From NCBI RefSeq assembly GCF_000158175.1, contig NZ_DS999411.1, forward strand, positions 2,215,784-2,279,783: a stretch of 64,000 nucleotides of DNA, read 5' to 3'. Below are positions 8,333 through 18,453 of the stretch, piece by piece. The stretch comes from Luminiphilus syltensis NOR5-1B (GTDB taxonomy: Bacteria > Pseudomonadota > Gammaproteobacteria > Pseudomonadales > Halieaceae). Both the position numbers and the translations under genes were made by a program. How positions within the stretch are numbered: position 1 is the stretch's first letter; each line of letters opens with the position of its first letter. The notes beneath the pieces are model-generated. The model made no database searches and had not been told where the DNA came from. It saw nothing but the letters and a program-made list of their open reading frames with translations.

Positions 8333-9937
8333 TTATGCACTGATCGGCTCGGCCAGCGATTTTTTACCGGGAATACTGGCCAGCAACCGCTGCGTGTACG
8401 GATCCTGGGGCGACCCAAAGATTTCGGCGGCAGTCCCACGCTCCACCAGCTTGCCGTGGTACATCACCGCGATGTGATCGGCGATCTGGCGGATTACAGC
8501 GAGGTCATGGGAGACAAACAGCATAGTGAGTCCGTGTTCACGTCCAAGGTCCTGCAGCAGTTCGAGAATCTGTGCCTGAATAGTGACGTCAAGTGCGGAA
8601 ACCGGCTCATCGGCAACAATGAATTCAGGCTGGGTTGCCAGTGCGCGGCCGATGGCAATGCGCTGTCGCTGCCCTCCGGAAAATTCGTGTGGGTACTTGC
8701 GCACGAAATTTCTGGCCAGGCCGACATCATCCATCAGTCGCTGAATGGCATTATCCAGGCCTTTTCGATCGACGATGTTGTGCAGCAGTAGCGGCTCCGC
8801 CAGCGTGTCGAAAACCGTCATTCTTGGATTTAGCGAGGCGAACGGATCCTGAAAAATCATTTGCATTCGCCGTCGGAAGCCCTTGAGTGCTGCGCCGGAC
8901 AGTTGGGTGAGGTCAGTGCCGTCAAAGGTAATAGTGCCGTCGGTAATGGGCGCGAGACGCAGAATTGAGCGCCCGAGCGTTGATTTGCCACTGCCCGATT
9001 CGCCAACGAGCCCCAGTATTTCCCCGCGATTGATGGTCAGTGACACATCGTCCACGGCCTTGACGGGTTCTTGTGAATTGTCCGAATAGAACCAGGTGCG
9101 TAGCGAAGAGATCTCTATCAAGGGGTCTGATGCGCCTTCCTGACTCGCCCGTTCAGCACTCGGTATGGCATCCAGTAGTTTTTGTGTGTAAGGGTGTTGG
9201 GCGTTTTCGAAGATGGCTTTGGGTTCACCCTTTTCAACCAGATTGCCACGCTCCATCACAATAATCTGGTCGGCAATATCGGCGACCACCGCGAGGTCAT
9301 GGCTGATCAACAGCACGCCGATGTCGTGGGAGTTTTGAAGATCGGCGATGAGGCGCAGGATCTGCGCCTGGATGGTGACGTCGAGCGCCGTTGTTGGCTC
9401 GTCGGCGATGAGGAGCTTGGGTTCATTGATTAGCGCCATGGCGATCATGACCCGCTGGCGCATGCCACCTGAGAATTCATGGGGATAGCAGCTAAAGCAT
9501 TGTGCGGGGCTGCGCATACCGACCTCATCAAGCAGTTCGATGGCGCGGGCTTTGGCGTCCGCTTTGCCCATGTTCTTGTGTAGGCGTAGCGGCTCAATCA
9601 ACTGATCGCCAATAGTCATAAAGGGGTTCAGGCAGGTCATTGGGTCCTGAAAAATCATTGCGATGTCGCGGCCGCGGATTTTGCGGAGCTCGTCCTCGCT
9701 CAGGCTGAGCAAATCCTTACCCTCGAACAGCGCGGTACCCCCGTCGATACGACCCGGCGGGGAAGGAATCAGGCCCAGCATCGCGTAGCAGGACACCGAT
9801 TTACCCGATCCACTCTCGCCGATAATTGCGGTGATCTGGTTCTTCTCAACGGTGAAGCTGATGCCGTTGACCGCAGTGCTGATGCCGTTTCGGGTGCTAA
9901 AGCTAATTTGCAGATTGTCGACCGAGAGCAGACTCAT
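8333..9937 (-). CDS. Oligopeptide ABC transporter, fused double ATPase (OppDF-type)
   Basis: The motor of a peptide importer. The 534-residue protein is two complete ATPase domains in one chain: the first with [17 protein letters not shown] and LLIADEPT; the second with [18 protein letters not shown] and [12 protein letters not shown]. Both halves carry the C-terminal extension with the oligopeptide-transporter PYTQ motif (HPYTQKLL and DPYTQRLL). Characterised Opp and Dpp systems usually have separate D and F subunits, while YejF-type systems are fused as here. It is the last gene of a five-gene operon and starts three bases after the permease gene ends. Confidence 0.92.
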   Translation of the reverse strand: MSLLSVDNLQISFSTRNGISTAVNGISFTVEKNQITAIIGESGSGKSVSCYAMLGLIPSPPGRIDGGTALFEGKDLLSLSEDELRKIRGRDIAMIFQDPMTCLNPFMTIGDQLIEPLRLHKNMGKADAKARAIELLDEVGMRSPAQCFSCYPHEFSGGMRQRVMIAMALINEPKLLIADEPTTALDVTIQAQILRLIADLQNSHDIGVLLISHDLAVVADIADQIIVMERGNLVEKGEPKAIFENAQHPYTQKLLDAIPSAERASQEGASDPLIEISSLRTWFYSDNSQEPVKAVDDVSLTINRGEILGLVGESGSGKSTLGRSILRLAPITDGTITFDGTDLTQLSGAALKGFRRRMQMIFQDPFASLNPRMTVFDTLAEPLLLHNIVDRKGLDNAIQRLMDDVGLARNFVRKYPHEFSGGQRQRIAIGRALATQPEFIVADEPVSALDVTIQAQILELLQDLGREHGLTMLFVSHDLAVIRQIADHIAVMYHGKLVERGTAAEIFGSPQDPYTQRLLASIPGKKSLAEPISA

Positions 9938-9940
9938 GAT

Positions 9941-10831
9941 TCAGTCCTTGGAACCACGGACATCGAGGGCATCGCGCAGGCCGTCGCCGAGGAAATTGAG
10001 GGAAAATAAAGTAACGGTTAGCGCGAGTCCTGGAAATATAAGCAGCCAGGGATACTCCTCCATGGTCTCGGCGCCGAAGCTGATCAGCAGTCCCCACGAT
10101 GTCTTGGGCGGCTGAATACCCAACCCCAGGAAGCTGAGAAAGGCTTCCAGCAGCATCACCGACGGGATGGTAAGGGTGGTGTAGACAATGATCGGCCCGA
10201 GGGCATTGGGCACCACATGTCTTCGAATAATGGCGCTTTGGGAAAGCCCCAGGGAAATAGCGGCTTCAACGAACTCCTGTTGGCGCAGCGACTGCACCTG
10301 TGAGCGCATGATTCGCGCCATGGTCAGCCACTCTACTGCGCCGATTGCGAGGAACAAAAGCAATATATTGCGCCCGAACACCACCATAAGCAGCACGATA
10401 AAAATCATGAAGGGCAGGGCGTACAGGATGTCGACGATGCGCATCATCGCTGCATCAAGGCGGCCGCCGACATAGCCCGCTACCGCACCCCAGGTGACGC
10501 CGATAAGCAGCGCAACAGCGGTGGCGATGAAACCCACCATGAGCGAAACACGACCGCCATACATAATTTGAGTCAGCAGGTCGCGACCGAAGACGTCGGT
10601 ACCCAGCCAATGCTGCGCGGAAGGTGGTGATGCCCCGAGGTCAAGATTCTGCACCTCGTAGTCGTAGGGTGCGATCCAGGGCGTGAGCAGCGAGATAACG
10701 ATGAGAAATAGCAGCACATAGGCGCCACCGACCGCCGGTTTATTGCGGCGCAAACGAATCCAGGCATCCTGCCAGAGCGAGGAACCGGTATCTGCCGAAT
10801 CCGGGCTGGCGGTATCCGCTAACGTATTCAT
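9941..10831 (-). CDS. oppC: Oligopeptide ABC transporter permease (OppC-type)
   Basis: Inner-membrane permease of the BPD_transp_1 family. A cytoplasmic N-terminal tail (about 1-35) leads to the first helix (VGGAYVLLFLIVISLL), then the periplasmic NLDLGASPPSAQHWLGTDVFGRDLL motif typical of OppC/DppC, and four or five more helices. The coupling-helix (EAA) motif is EFVEAAISLGLSQSAIIRRHVVPN. I take the ATG at 10831, which overlaps the TGA of the upstream permease; a GTG at 10834 is the alternative. It pairs with the OppB-type gene to form the channel. Confidence 0.92.
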   Translation of the reverse strand: MNTLADTASPDSADTGSSLWQDAWIRLRRNKPAVGGAYVLLFLIVISLLTPWIAPYDYEVQNLDLGASPPSAQHWLGTDVFGRDLLTQIMYGGRVSLMVGFIATAVALLIGVTWGAVAGYVGGRLDAAMMRIVDILYALPFMIFIVLLMVVFGRNILLLFLAIGAVEWLTMARIMRSQVQSLRQQEFVEAAISLGLSQSAIIRRHVVPNALGPIIVYTTLTIPSVMLLEAFLSFLGLGIQPPKTSWGLLISFGAETMEEYPWLLIFPGLALTVTLFSLNFLGDGLRDALDVRGSKD

Positions 10832-11766
10832 CACTTACCTCCCTGGAATTGCGCGCGCAGTCTCGGATTGAGCCAGGCGGCGGCAACGTCACTCAGCAGG
10901 TTGAAAAAGACGATGAGCGTTGACAGGAATACGGTGGTTCCAAGAATCATGGTGTAGTCACGGTTAAACGCCGCTTGCACATAGAAGCGACCGAGGCCCG
11001 GAATCTGGAAAATGGTTTCTACAACAAAGGAGCCAGCCAGCAAACCCGCGAAAGCCGGTCCCAAAAAGGCCACTACCGGAATAATCCCCCCGCGCAGGGC
11101 ATGCCGCACAACGACTTGCCACTCGGGCAGTCCCTTGGCTCGGGCGGTGCGAATATAATCCTGTGACAGTACTTCGAGCATGCCCGCGCGGCTGAGACGG
11201 GCAACATAAGCCGCATAGGCCGACCCCAATGTGACCGAGGGTAGGATTTTGTCCCCGGGTAACATTCCCCAACCAGCGATCGGCAGGAGCTCCAGATAAA
11301 TGCCGAACACCAAAACCAATAGCGGCCCCAGCAGGAAGGAGGGCATACAGATCCCGACCATGGCCAGAGTCATGGGAATATAGTCTTGCTTGGTGTTGGG
11401 TTTGAGTGCGGCAAAAACGCCAGCAGTCCCTCCTATGACCAGCGCGATCAACAGCGCGTAGAAGCCAAGTTCAGCCGTAATAGGCAGGCCTGAGGCCAGA
11501 ATTTCGTTAACGCTTCGGCCCGGGTATTTGAATGAAGGGCCCAGATCGCCCTGGAATAAATCTCCCAGATACGCGAAGTACTGTTCATGAAGGGGTAGGT
11601 CGAGTTTGTATTGGGCTTCCAGGGCCTTCCTGACTTCCGGCAGTACGGCCTTCTCTTCGTCAAAGGGCCCCCCCGGCGCTGCCCGTACGAGGAAAAAGGT
11701 GGCCGTCACCACGATCAGGATGACGGGCACGGACTGAAGCAATCGACTAATCAGAAATTTCAGCAT
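10831..11766 (-). CDS. oppB: Oligopeptide ABC transporter permease (OppB-type)
   Basis: A 311-residue inner-membrane permease. It starts with the family's MLKFLISRLLQSVPVILIVV helix and FFLVRAAPGGPF, followed by helices near 100-130, 140-165, 230-255 and 280-300. The EAA coupling motif is YIRTARAKGLPEWQVVVRHALR. It lies 18 bases downstream of the second binding-protein gene and overlaps the oppC-type gene, as expected for one operon. Opp, Dpp and related systems share this architecture, so the ligand class (peptides) rests mainly on the OppA-like binding proteins. Confidence 0.92.
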   Translation of the reverse strand: MLKFLISRLLQSVPVILIVVTATFFLVRAAPGGPFDEEKAVLPEVRKALEAQYKLDLPLHEQYFAYLGDLFQGDLGPSFKYPGRSVNEILASGLPITAELGFYALLIALVIGGTAGVFAALKPNTKQDYIPMTLAMVGICMPSFLLGPLLVLVFGIYLELLPIAGWGMLPGDKILPSVTLGSAYAAYVARLSRAGMLEVLSQDYIRTARAKGLPEWQVVVRHALRGGIIPVVAFLGPAFAGLLAGSFVVETIFQIPGLGRFYVQAAFNRDYTMILGTTVFLSTLIVFFNLLSDVAAAWLNPRLRAQFQGGK

Positions 11767-11784
11767 GGGCTCCTGGGGTTCCTG

Positions 11785-13557
11785 TTATTGCATGGCATCT
11801 GGGAGTTGCCGGCCCGGAACGAGTGTCACGTACTTCCAGTTCAGTGAATCCATGAGATTACCGGGCATACCCTCTACGCTGGGATGAAGCAAATATCGCG
11901 AGTTATAGGTATAGATCGGAATAATCGGCATGGTCTCGATTAGTCGGGTTTCGGCCTCAACAAAGTAGGCATAGCGTACTTCCCTCGTCTTTGCCCTGGG
12001 TGCTTTCTGGCTGACGAGATTGTCAAATATGGGGTCTGCAAAACCTGTGTTGTTATTGCCGCCGCCCGTTAGAAACAGCTCAAGAAAAGTGTTCGGGTCC
12101 ACATAGTCGCCGATCCATCCCCGGCGGGCAATCTGGTAATCCCCGGTCTTCACCGAATCTGAGTAGACCTTCCATTCCTGGTTGGTGAGGGTGACCGTAA
12201 CGCCCAGATGCTTCTTCCACATCTGCTGAATGGCGATGGCAATTTTTCGGTGAGCCTCATGGGTGTTGTAGAGAATCTCGAGTCCGGGCCAGCCTTCCCC
12301 GCCGGGGTAGCCCGCCTCGGCCAGGAGTTCGCGCGCAGCTGCGGGATCAAAGGTAAAGAGCTGTGGCGGTTGGTAGCCCAGCGTGCCCGGTGGGACCATG
12401 CTATAGGCTGGGGTAACAATGCTCTGCATGACGGACCGGGTGAGTAACTCCCGGTCGACGGCCATCGACAGTGCCCGGCGTACCCGTGGGTCATCGACCG
12501 GAGATTTGTCGATGTTCACGAGATAGTAGTAGGTTCCGATGTAAGGGTCCTGATGGTAGAGCGTATCGGGCATTTGTCGGTAATCAGGGACCTTGTCGAG
12601 GGGCACCTCGTAAGTGCGGTGTACCTGACCGACGCGGAACATGCGTTCTTCCAGCGTTTGGTTGTCAATCGGGTGATACACAATTCCGTTTAGCGATACG
12701 TTCTCGCGATCCCAATACGTGTCATTTTTGCGCACTTTGATAAACCGGTTCATGGCCCAGTCATCCAGATTAAAGGCACCGTTGCCGATAAGGTTTCCCG
12801 GACGGGTCCAGGCGGTAAATCGGTCGGTCATTTCGCCGAACTGAAGCAGGGTTTCCGGGTGGACTGCGTACGCGGCGTAATGGTCCATCAGTTGCAGGAA
12901 GTAGGGCGTTGGTGCCTCAAGGGTGACTTCTAGGGTGGACTCGTCAAGTGCTGCGATGCCCACCGCCGTAAAGTCTTTGAGTTCACCTTTGGCATAGCGC
13001 TCGGCGTTTTTGACCGGGTAGAGCATGTAGGCATTGCGATTGCCCGTCTCGGGGTGGAGGGCGCGATTCCAACTCCAGATAAAATCACTGGCGTTTATGA
13101 CCTCGCCGTTGGACCACCGAGCCTCAGGGTTCAGGTGGAAGGTGTAAACCAGGCCGTCATCGCTAATCGTCCACCGCTGGGCGACACCGGGTTCGGGTTC
13201 AAGCGTGTAGGGGTTCTTTACGACCAGCCCCTCGAACAGCGAACGGAGGATACGGTTTTCCGGGACCCCTGTGACCGCGTGTGGATCCAAACCCTGGGGT
13301 TCAGCGGCATTGGCCAAATGAAAGATACCGTCGCGATTGCCACTGTCGACATTGGACTCACCCCCGCCACAGCCTGTGGTTATCAGTAACGCGGACAGTG
13401 CCAGTGTTCCGACTGCCCATGCGGTTTGTCGATACCGCGTGGCCAGTGTCTCAACCCAACCGCGGGTTGTTGCGGCGGTGCTCGGGTCAGTGGCCAGCGA
13501 AAACCAGGGGTTTCTGGATGTTGCGCTACCGGGTGCTGCGGCCATGGTTTGTTTCAC
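11785..13557 (-). CDS. Oligopeptide-binding lipoprotein, second of a tandem pair (OppA/MppA-type)
   Basis: Solute-binding protein of the SBP_bac_5 family, 590 residues, closest in style to OppA/MppA. A lipobox is visible in LLITTGCGGG (about 58-67), so the mature protein should be anchored by a lipid. Family motifs include GLDPHAVTGVPENRILRSLFEGL, EPEPGVAQRW and HLNPEARWSNGE. The N-terminal extension of about 40 residues before the signal helix is unusual, but the start at 13557 overlaps the stop of the upstream paralog by four bases and no ATG or GTG lies nearer the signal. It resembles its upstream neighbour closely along the whole length, as expected of a tandem duplication with divergence. 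Confidence 0.9.
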   Translation of the reverse strand: MKQTMAAAPGSATSRNPWFSLATDPSTAATTRGWVETLATRYRQTAWAVGTLALSALLITTGCGGGESNVDSGNRDGIFHLANAAEPQGLDPHAVTGVPENRILRSLFEGLVVKNPYTLEPEPGVAQRWTISDDGLVYTFHLNPEARWSNGEVINASDFIWSWNRALHPETGNRNAYMLYPVKNAERYAKGELKDFTAVGIAALDESTLEVTLEAPTPYFLQLMDHYAAYAVHPETLLQFGEMTDRFTAWTRPGNLIGNGAFNLDDWAMNRFIKVRKNDTYWDRENVSLNGIVYHPIDNQTLEERMFRVGQVHRTYEVPLDKVPDYRQMPDTLYHQDPYIGTYYYLVNIDKSPVDDPRVRRALSMAVDRELLTRSVMQSIVTPAYSMVPPGTLGYQPPQLFTFDPAAARELLAEAGYPGGEGWPGLEILYNTHEAHRKIAIAIQQMWKKHLGVTVTLTNQEWKVYSDSVKTGDYQIARRGWIGDYVDPNTFLELFLTGGGNNNTGFADPIFDNLVSQKAPRAKTREVRYAYFVEAETRLIETMPIIPIYTYNSRYLLHPSVEGMPGNLMDSLNWKYVTLVPGRQLPDAMQ

Positions 13558-15212
13558 CGTATGCTGTCGGGGAGTGTTCGGCCGGGCACCAGCTCGGCGT
13601 ATTTCAGATTAATCGACTGCGTCACGTTGAGAGGCATACCCTCAACGCTGGGATGTTGCAGTAGGCGAGTGGTATAGGAATAGATGGGAATGATCGGCAT
13701 GGCATCCATAAGCAGCGCTTCCGCCTGTTGCATATACCTGTAGCGCTCTTCACGGGTAACCGACTGACCGCCTTTGCTGATCAGTAGGTCGTCGAAGCGC
13801 GGATCCGAATAGCCCGAATCATTATTGCCGCCATCGGTTAAGAACAGCTCCAGAAAGCTCGACGGATACACATCACCAATCCAGCCCATTCGCGCCACCT
13901 GATAATCCTTTTGGTTGACCGTTTCCACGTAGACTTTCCATTCCTGATTGGCGAGGGTGATTTCAACACCAAGGTTTTTTTTCCACATTTGCTGGATGGC
14001 GATGGCTATCTTGCGATGTGCTTCGCTGGTGTTGTAGGTGATCTCGAGGCCAGGCCAGCCCTCACCGTCGGGGTAGCCGGCCTCAGCGAGTAGTTCTCTA
14101 GCCCGCTCCGGGTTGAAAGCAAAGGGTGCAGGCGGCGTGTAATGGGGAATAAAGGGTGGCACGACGCCATAAGCGGGGATGACAGAGTCGTACATGATTG
14201 TTCGCGCGATCTTTTCCCGATCCACTGCCAGCGCGAGCGCCTTGCGCACTCTTACATCATCGGTGGGCGCGCGAAGATTGTTCACGACATAAAAATAAGA
14301 ACCAAGATAGGGAGCGGTTCTGAAGGGCGTATCGGGCATCGTCGAGTAGGCAGGAATTTTATCCAGCGGCAGGGTGAAGGTGCGATGCAGTTGGTCTACC
14401 CGAAACATGCGTTCCTCGATGTTATCGTCTTCGATAGGGTAGAAGACCACACCGTTAAGACTGACCTTGTCCCGATCCCAGTAGGTGGGGCTCTTACCGA
14501 CCTTGATATAACGGTTCATCGCCCACTCCTCCAGAATGAAGGGCCCGTTACCAACGAAATTTTCGGGACGCGTCCACTGGGTAAAGCGGTCGGTCATCTC
14601 ACCGTGTTTGAGTATCGTCTCCGGGTGCAGCGCATAGGAGGAATGGTGCATCAACTGAACAAGAAAGTGGGGTGTGGGGCCACGCAGGGTGACTTGCAGG
14701 ATGGCTTCTTCGAGCGCTTTAACCCCGACTTCGCCAAAGTCATCAATGGCACCTGTGGCGAACGCCTCAGCGTTATCAATTACGTAAAGCAGGTAGGCGT
14801 TTCGATTGCCGGTCTTGGGGTGCAGGGCGCGTTTCCAGGTCCAGACATAGTCGCTGGCGGTGATGGGTTCGCCGTTAGACCAGACGGCTTTTGGATTGAT
14901 ATGAAAGGTATAGATCAGGCCGTCCGTACTGATCTCCCAGCGCTCGGCCACCCCAGGCTCGGGTTCGAGCGTCCACGGGTTGCGTGTGACCAATCCTTCG
15001 AACAGAGCGCCGAGAATGCGTGAAGCGTCGGTGGTGGTGACGACGTGGGGATCGAGCCCTGTCGGCTCTGAGGCATTACCCAGATGAAGAATACCCTCGC
15101 GATTGCCGATGACCACGTTGCTCTCGCCAACACCACAGCCCACCAGTGAAACGACTATCAGTGCCGACACACCGGCGAGAAGGTGCGTGCATTTACGGTA
15201 GGTATGCTTCAT
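13554..15212 (-). CDS. Oligopeptide-binding lipoprotein, first of a tandem pair (OppA/MppA-type)
   Basis: First gene of the peptide-transport operon, 552 residues. The signal peptide ends in VVSLVGCGVG, a clear lipobox (Cys about 26). The mature part has GLDPHVVTTTDASRILGALFEGL, EPEPGVAERW and WSNGEPITASDYVW, typical of OppA-like peptide receptors. It shares most of these blocks with the next gene, so the importer has two receptors, probably with different peptide preferences. The promoter should lie between 15212 and the divergent gltX at 15379; no operator was recognised there. Confidence 0.9.
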   Translation of the reverse strand: MKHTYRKCTHLLAGVSALIVVSLVGCGVGESNVVIGNREGILHLGNASEPTGLDPHVVTTTDASRILGALFEGLVTRNPWTLEPEPGVAERWEISTDGLIYTFHINPKAVWSNGEPITASDYVWTWKRALHPKTGNRNAYLLYVIDNAEAFATGAIDDFGEVGVKALEEAILQVTLRGPTPHFLVQLMHHSSYALHPETILKHGEMTDRFTQWTRPENFVGNGPFILEEWAMNRYIKVGKSPTYWDRDKVSLNGVVFYPIEDDNIEERMFRVDQLHRTFTLPLDKIPAYSTMPDTPFRTAPYLGSYFYVVNNLRAPTDDVRVRKALALAVDREKIARTIMYDSVIPAYGVVPPFIPHYTPPAPFAFNPERARELLAEAGYPDGEGWPGLEITYNTSEAHRKIAIAIQQMWKKNLGVEITLANQEWKVYVETVNQKDYQVARMGWIGDVYPSSFLELFLTDGGNNDSGYSDPRFDDLLISKGGQSVTREERYRYMQQAEALLMDAMPIIPIYSYTTRLLQHPSVEGMPLNVTQSINLKYAELVPGRTLPDSIR

Positions 15213-15378
15213 GAACTGCCGACATTAGAGCGTTGTAACAGAGTAAACAAGCTCACCGTGTTTTTGAATCACAGAAAGTCCGTCAAATTAAGCGTTTTAA
15301 CGTGCGTTTCTTCCGGATAAGCGCGTTCTGCTTTGGTAAACTCGCGGTCTTCTTGTCGCTCTCCGGAACTCTGTACTT

Positions 15379-16863
15379 ATGACAATTCGCACGCGTGTTG
15401 CCCCTTCTCCCACTGGAGATCCCCACGTCGGTACCGCCTATATGGCACTGTTTAACCGCTGTTTTGCCCGCGCGCATGGTGGGCAATTTGTGCTTCGAAT
15501 CGAAGATACCGACCGCGCCCGTAGTACGCCCGAAGCGGAAGCGGCTATTCTCGATTCGCTCAAATGGCTGGGGCTCGACTGGGATGAGGGTCCCGATGTC
15601 GGTGGTGCTTACGGCCCCTACCGCCAGAGTGAGCGGGGAAGTATTTACGCTGATTACGCGTGGCAGTTGGTGGAGTCCGGCCATGCCTTTGTCTGTTACC
15701 GCACGGCTGAGGAGCTCGATTCGCTGCGCAACACACGGCGTGAAGCGGGACAGTCGACCGCGCTCAAGCCTTCGGATCTGATGTTGTCGGAGGCGGAGCA
15801 GGCCGCCCGGAAGTCGGCCGATGCGCCGTTTGTCATTCGTATGATGGTCCCGGAAGAGGCGGGTGCATGTACCGTTAACGACCTTTTGCGCGGGGCTATC
15901 GAACTCGACTGGTCGATGGTCGATGCGCAGATTCTGCTCAAATCCGATGGTATGCCGACATATCACCTGGCCAATGTGGTCGACGATCATTTGATGGAAA
16001 TTACCCACGTGATCAGGGGCGAAGAGTGGATCAATTCGGCGCCCAAACACCAATTGCTCTACCAATACTTCGGTTGGGAAATGCCGGTGCTGTGTCATAT
16101 GCCGCTGCTACGCAATCCCGATAAATCAAAGCTGAGCAAGCGCAAAAACCCGACCAGCATCCTGTACTACCAACGCATGGGCTTTTTACCCGAGGCCCTT
16201 GTCAATTACCTCGGTCGCATGGGGTGGTCTATGCCTGAAGAACAGGAGAAGTTCTCCCTGACCGAGATGGAAGCGGCTTTCGATATTGAACGCGTCTCTC
16301 TCGGCGGACCCATCTTTGATGTGGAGAAACTGCGTTGGCTGAATGGTTTGTGGATTCGGGAATCGCTGTCGCAGGAGCAGTTGGCCGAATGTCTTTATCA
16401 ATGGGCGCTGAACAAATCGACGCTACAGGCGATATTGCCCCATGCTCAAGGCCGAATGGAATTGCTCTCGGACCTGGTACCCCTGTCGGCTTACCTGCTT
16501 TCTGGAGACTTAGGTGTTACCGCTGAGCAGTTTGAGGGATTGCCGGAGCCGGCAGAGGAAATCGTACAACGACTGCAATTTGTACTGTGGCGCCTTGAGG
16601 TCCAGCGTGATTGGGGCCGGGATGCGCTGTTCGAGTCACTTAAATCCCTGGCGGATCAGCTGGGCCTCAAGCCCAAGGTCTTGTTTGCACCGCTGTTTAT
16701 AGCGATTGCGGGCTCCACTACGGCGTATTCAATGCCCGATTCGATGGCGATTTTGGGCCCCGATATGACGCGAGCCCGGTTGCGCCAGGCCATTGAGGCG
16801 CTGGGTGGAGTTTCGAAAAAAGCAGCGAAGCGGCTGGAAAAGGCCTATGCCGCTCTGGGGTAA
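15379..16863 (+). CDS. gltX: Glutamyl-tRNA synthetase
   Basis: Class I aminoacyl-tRNA synthetase that charges tRNA-Glu, 494 residues. The HIGH-type signature is [15 protein letters not shown] (H16, G18), followed by [13 protein letters not shown]. The KMSKS-type signature is KLSKRKNP (about 251-258). The C-terminal half is the alpha-helical anticodon-binding domain. The pattern is that of the Pseudomonas-type discriminating enzyme. The usual cysteine cluster of the zinc-binding type is not seen. It is divergent from the peptide-transport operon and ends 21 bases before the convergent DUF4345 gene. Confidence 0.96.
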   Translation: MTIRTRVAPSPTGDPHVGTAYMALFNRCFARAHGGQFVLRIEDTDRARSTPEAEAAILDSLKWLGLDWDEGPDVGGAYGPYRQSERGSIYADYAWQLVESGHAFVCYRTAEELDSLRNTRREAGQSTALKPSDLMLSEAEQAARKSADAPFVIRMMVPEEAGACTVNDLLRGAIELDWSMVDAQILLKSDGMPTYHLANVVDDHLMEITHVIRGEEWINSAPKHQLLYQYFGWEMPVLCHMPLLRNPDKSKLSKRKNPTSILYYQRMGFLPEALVNYLGRMGWSMPEEQEKFSLTEMEAAFDIERVSLGGPIFDVEKLRWLNGLWIRESLSQEQLAECLYQWALNKSTLQAILPHAQGRMELLSDLVPLSAYLLSGDLGVTAEQFEGLPEPAEEIVQRLQFVLWRLEVQRDWGRDALFESLKSLADQLGLKPKVLFAPLFIAIAGSTTAYSMPDSMAILGPDMTRARLRQAIEALGGVSKKAAKRLEKAYAALG

Positions 16864-16883
16864 CCCGGGGACGCTGACCGCGC

Positions 16884-17291
16884 TCAGGCGGGTCGGCGTT
16901 TCAGGGCAATAATCCCAAGTACGGCGAGCCCGAGTTCGAACGCCACCGCACCGTAAGAGTAGCTCGTGAGCAACCCCGTCGGTGCCAGCAGCATGCCCAC
17001 CCCTCGCGCGGCACCGAGAGCGCCGATGCAGATTGCGATTAACCACAAACCTGCTTCGGTGTAAGCGGGCATTCGTGCAGAGGCCAATAGAATAGCGCCG
17101 AAGCTGGCCTGAAAACCGCCGTACATGGCGGCGATTTCACCGTGTCCATCCGCGTTTGTGATCTGTAAACCGGCAACCTCTGCAGCAAAGGAGGGGAAGA
17201 ACAGGCAAACGAGTCCGTAGCTGAAAAATATCGTTCCGGGAATTCCGAGCAGCAATCGTTCGAACAGCGTGATGGTTCCCGCGTTACTCAT
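16884..17291 (-). CDS. DUF4345-family small membrane protein
   Basis: A 135-residue protein with four predicted membrane helices and the family's central block GEIAAMYGGFQASFGAILLA. DUF4345 proteins are of unknown function. It is the last of three same-strand genes for envelope-type proteins: its start overlaps the end of the DUF2959 gene by four bases, so translation is probably coupled. The GXXXG-rich helices suggest a compact bundle, but nothing in the sequence points to a substrate. Confidence 0.75.
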   Translation of the reverse strand: MSNAGTITLFERLLLGIPGTIFFSYGLVCLFFPSFAAEVAGLQITNADGHGEIAAMYGGFQASFGAILLASARMPAYTEAGLWLIAICIGALGAARGVGMLLAPTGLLTSYSYGAVAFELGLAVLGIIALKRRPA

Positions 17292-17938
17292 GCCGGGTTT
17301 TCGATACTGGCGATAAAGGCATCGGACTCAGCGATCGCGGCGTTCATCTCCTTGATCAACTGGGCAACATCAGCCTCGATGCTGTTGAGCTCCCCCTGCA
17401 GCGCGCCGACAGCGCTGGCATTCAGGTTATGCTTTAAATAGAGCACGTTGTCCCGCAGGGCGTCGAGTACCGGTGCCATTCGGCTCTCGGCGCGGCGCAT
17501 TGATGTTAATAGTTGCTTTGACCGCCGCTCGGTATCCCGGAGTTTTCGCTCGCTGTCCCGGCGCAGATTGGCGTTGGTGTATTGTTCCAGCTCTTGGCGC
17601 CATTCATCGAATAGGTCGTCGCTGACGTCTTCGATGGCATCGATTCGACCCCGTACGTCGCTGGCGGCATCCTCGCTGGCTTCATATTCGTCGCTCAGTG
17701 CCTCATACACATCTTGTAATTCACCGCCGTCAAAATTGATCAGTGCACTGAACTGCTCCAGCGCAGAAGCGAACTGCTCCTGGGCTTCCTCCTGGGAATC
17801 GCGAGCTTCCTCGACCCGATCGACCAGGATGTCACGCTTTTCGACACCCATCGTCTCCATGGCCGAGTAGTAGGTTGATTCGCAGGCTGCCACCAGGGTA
17901 AGGCTTGCGATTAGTAAAACTTTTGTCAAAGAAGTCAT
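17288..17938 (-). CDS. DUF2959-family coiled-coil lipoprotein
   Basis: A 216-residue lipoprotein. The signal MTSLTKVLLIASLTLVAACES ends in a lipobox (LVAAC), followed by the family motif TYYSAMETMGVEKRDILVDRVEEARDSQEEAQEQF. The rest is nearly all alpha-helical and acidic, compatible with a long coiled-coil bundle. The start at 17938 is chosen because it begins the signal peptide directly and has GAGGAC upstream; the open frame continues 21 codons further without a signal. DUF2959 proteins are found in marine gammaproteobacteria and have no assigned role. It lies between a small membrane protein and a DUF4345 protein in a tight operon. Confidence 0.82.
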   Translation of the reverse strand: MTSLTKVLLIASLTLVAACESTYYSAMETMGVEKRDILVDRVEEARDSQEEAQEQFASALEQFSALINFDGGELQDVYEALSDEYEASEDAASDVRGRIDAIEDVSDDLFDEWRQELEQYTNANLRRDSERKLRDTERRSKQLLTSMRRAESRMAPVLDALRDNVLYLKHNLNASAVGALQGELNSIEADVAQLIKEMNAAIAESDAFIASIENPA

Positions 17939-17948
17939 AGCGATGTCC

Positions 17949-18176
17949 TCAGGAGCGAAAGCGTGCGGCGTCAACGATTGACCAGATGTGCAGCAGTACA
18001 CCGGGTAACCACATGAACACTAGAATCACTGTGGCACCAAGCGCGTAACAGGCACCGGTCAGAAGAAAGAAGAGCAGGGCGGCCAGAATGCGTCCCTGCA
18101 CCAGTTGTCCGAGCCCCGGTATGAAAAAACTGCAGATTGCGGCAAGCACGTTGCCACCTGATCCCTGTCCAGCCAC
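17949..18176 (-). CDS. Small two-helix membrane protein (TM2-like)
   Basis: A 75-residue hydrophobic protein. It has the FIPGLGQLVQGRILAALLFFL pattern seen in TM2-type proteins, where a Gly-Leu-Gly-Gln turn precedes a membrane helix, and a second hydrophobic segment (GATVILVFMWLPGVLLHIWSIVDA). Two membrane passes are likely. It is the first gene of the three-gene envelope operon and ends ten bases before the DUF2959 start. Function unknown. Confidence 0.65.
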   Translation of the reverse strand: MAGQGSGGNVLAAICSFFIPGLGQLVQGRILAALLFFLLTGACYALGATVILVFMWLPGVLLHIWSIVDAARFRS

Positions 18177-18334
18177 GATTTTTATCCTTTAGCTTCAATT
18201 CAATCTTGAAAGTAGTATAGCTGGCCTCCCAGCTCAAGGCCGACGATCGGTTTTGATGAGGGCGGGAAAGGTTGACAGGCGAGCGCTCTGTGCATAGGAT
18301 TCGCGTCCTTCGCCAATCGTGGTGATGCCTTATT

Positions 18335-18410
18335 GGGGCCATAGCTCAGCTGGGAGAGCGCAACACTGGCAGTGTTGAGGTCGGCGGTTCGATCCCGCCT
18401 GGCTCCACCA
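18335..18410 (+). tRNA. tRNA-Ala (anticodon GGC)
   Basis: A 76-base cloverleaf with encoded CCA. The acceptor stem pairs GGGGCCA (18335-18341) with TGGCTCC before ACCA, allowing one G-U pair. The D-arm is AGCTCAGCTGGGAGAGC, the anticodon stem and loop read CACTGGCAGTG with GGC as anticodon, and the T-arm is GGCGGTTCGATCCCGCC. All match alanine tRNA. It stands alone, followed 44 bases later by the end of a convergent toxin-antitoxin pair. I looked for a second copy of its 3' end as an integration scar within the next few kilobases and saw none. Confidence 0.95.
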
Positions 18411-18453
18411 AATATTGATACGATTCAGCTGCCTATTCTGGCGCTGTGGTAGC

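Noticed and set aside
15283-16098. A 271-codon minus-strand frame opposite gltX
   Set aside because: It is antisense to a certain housekeeping gene and shows no recognisable domain.
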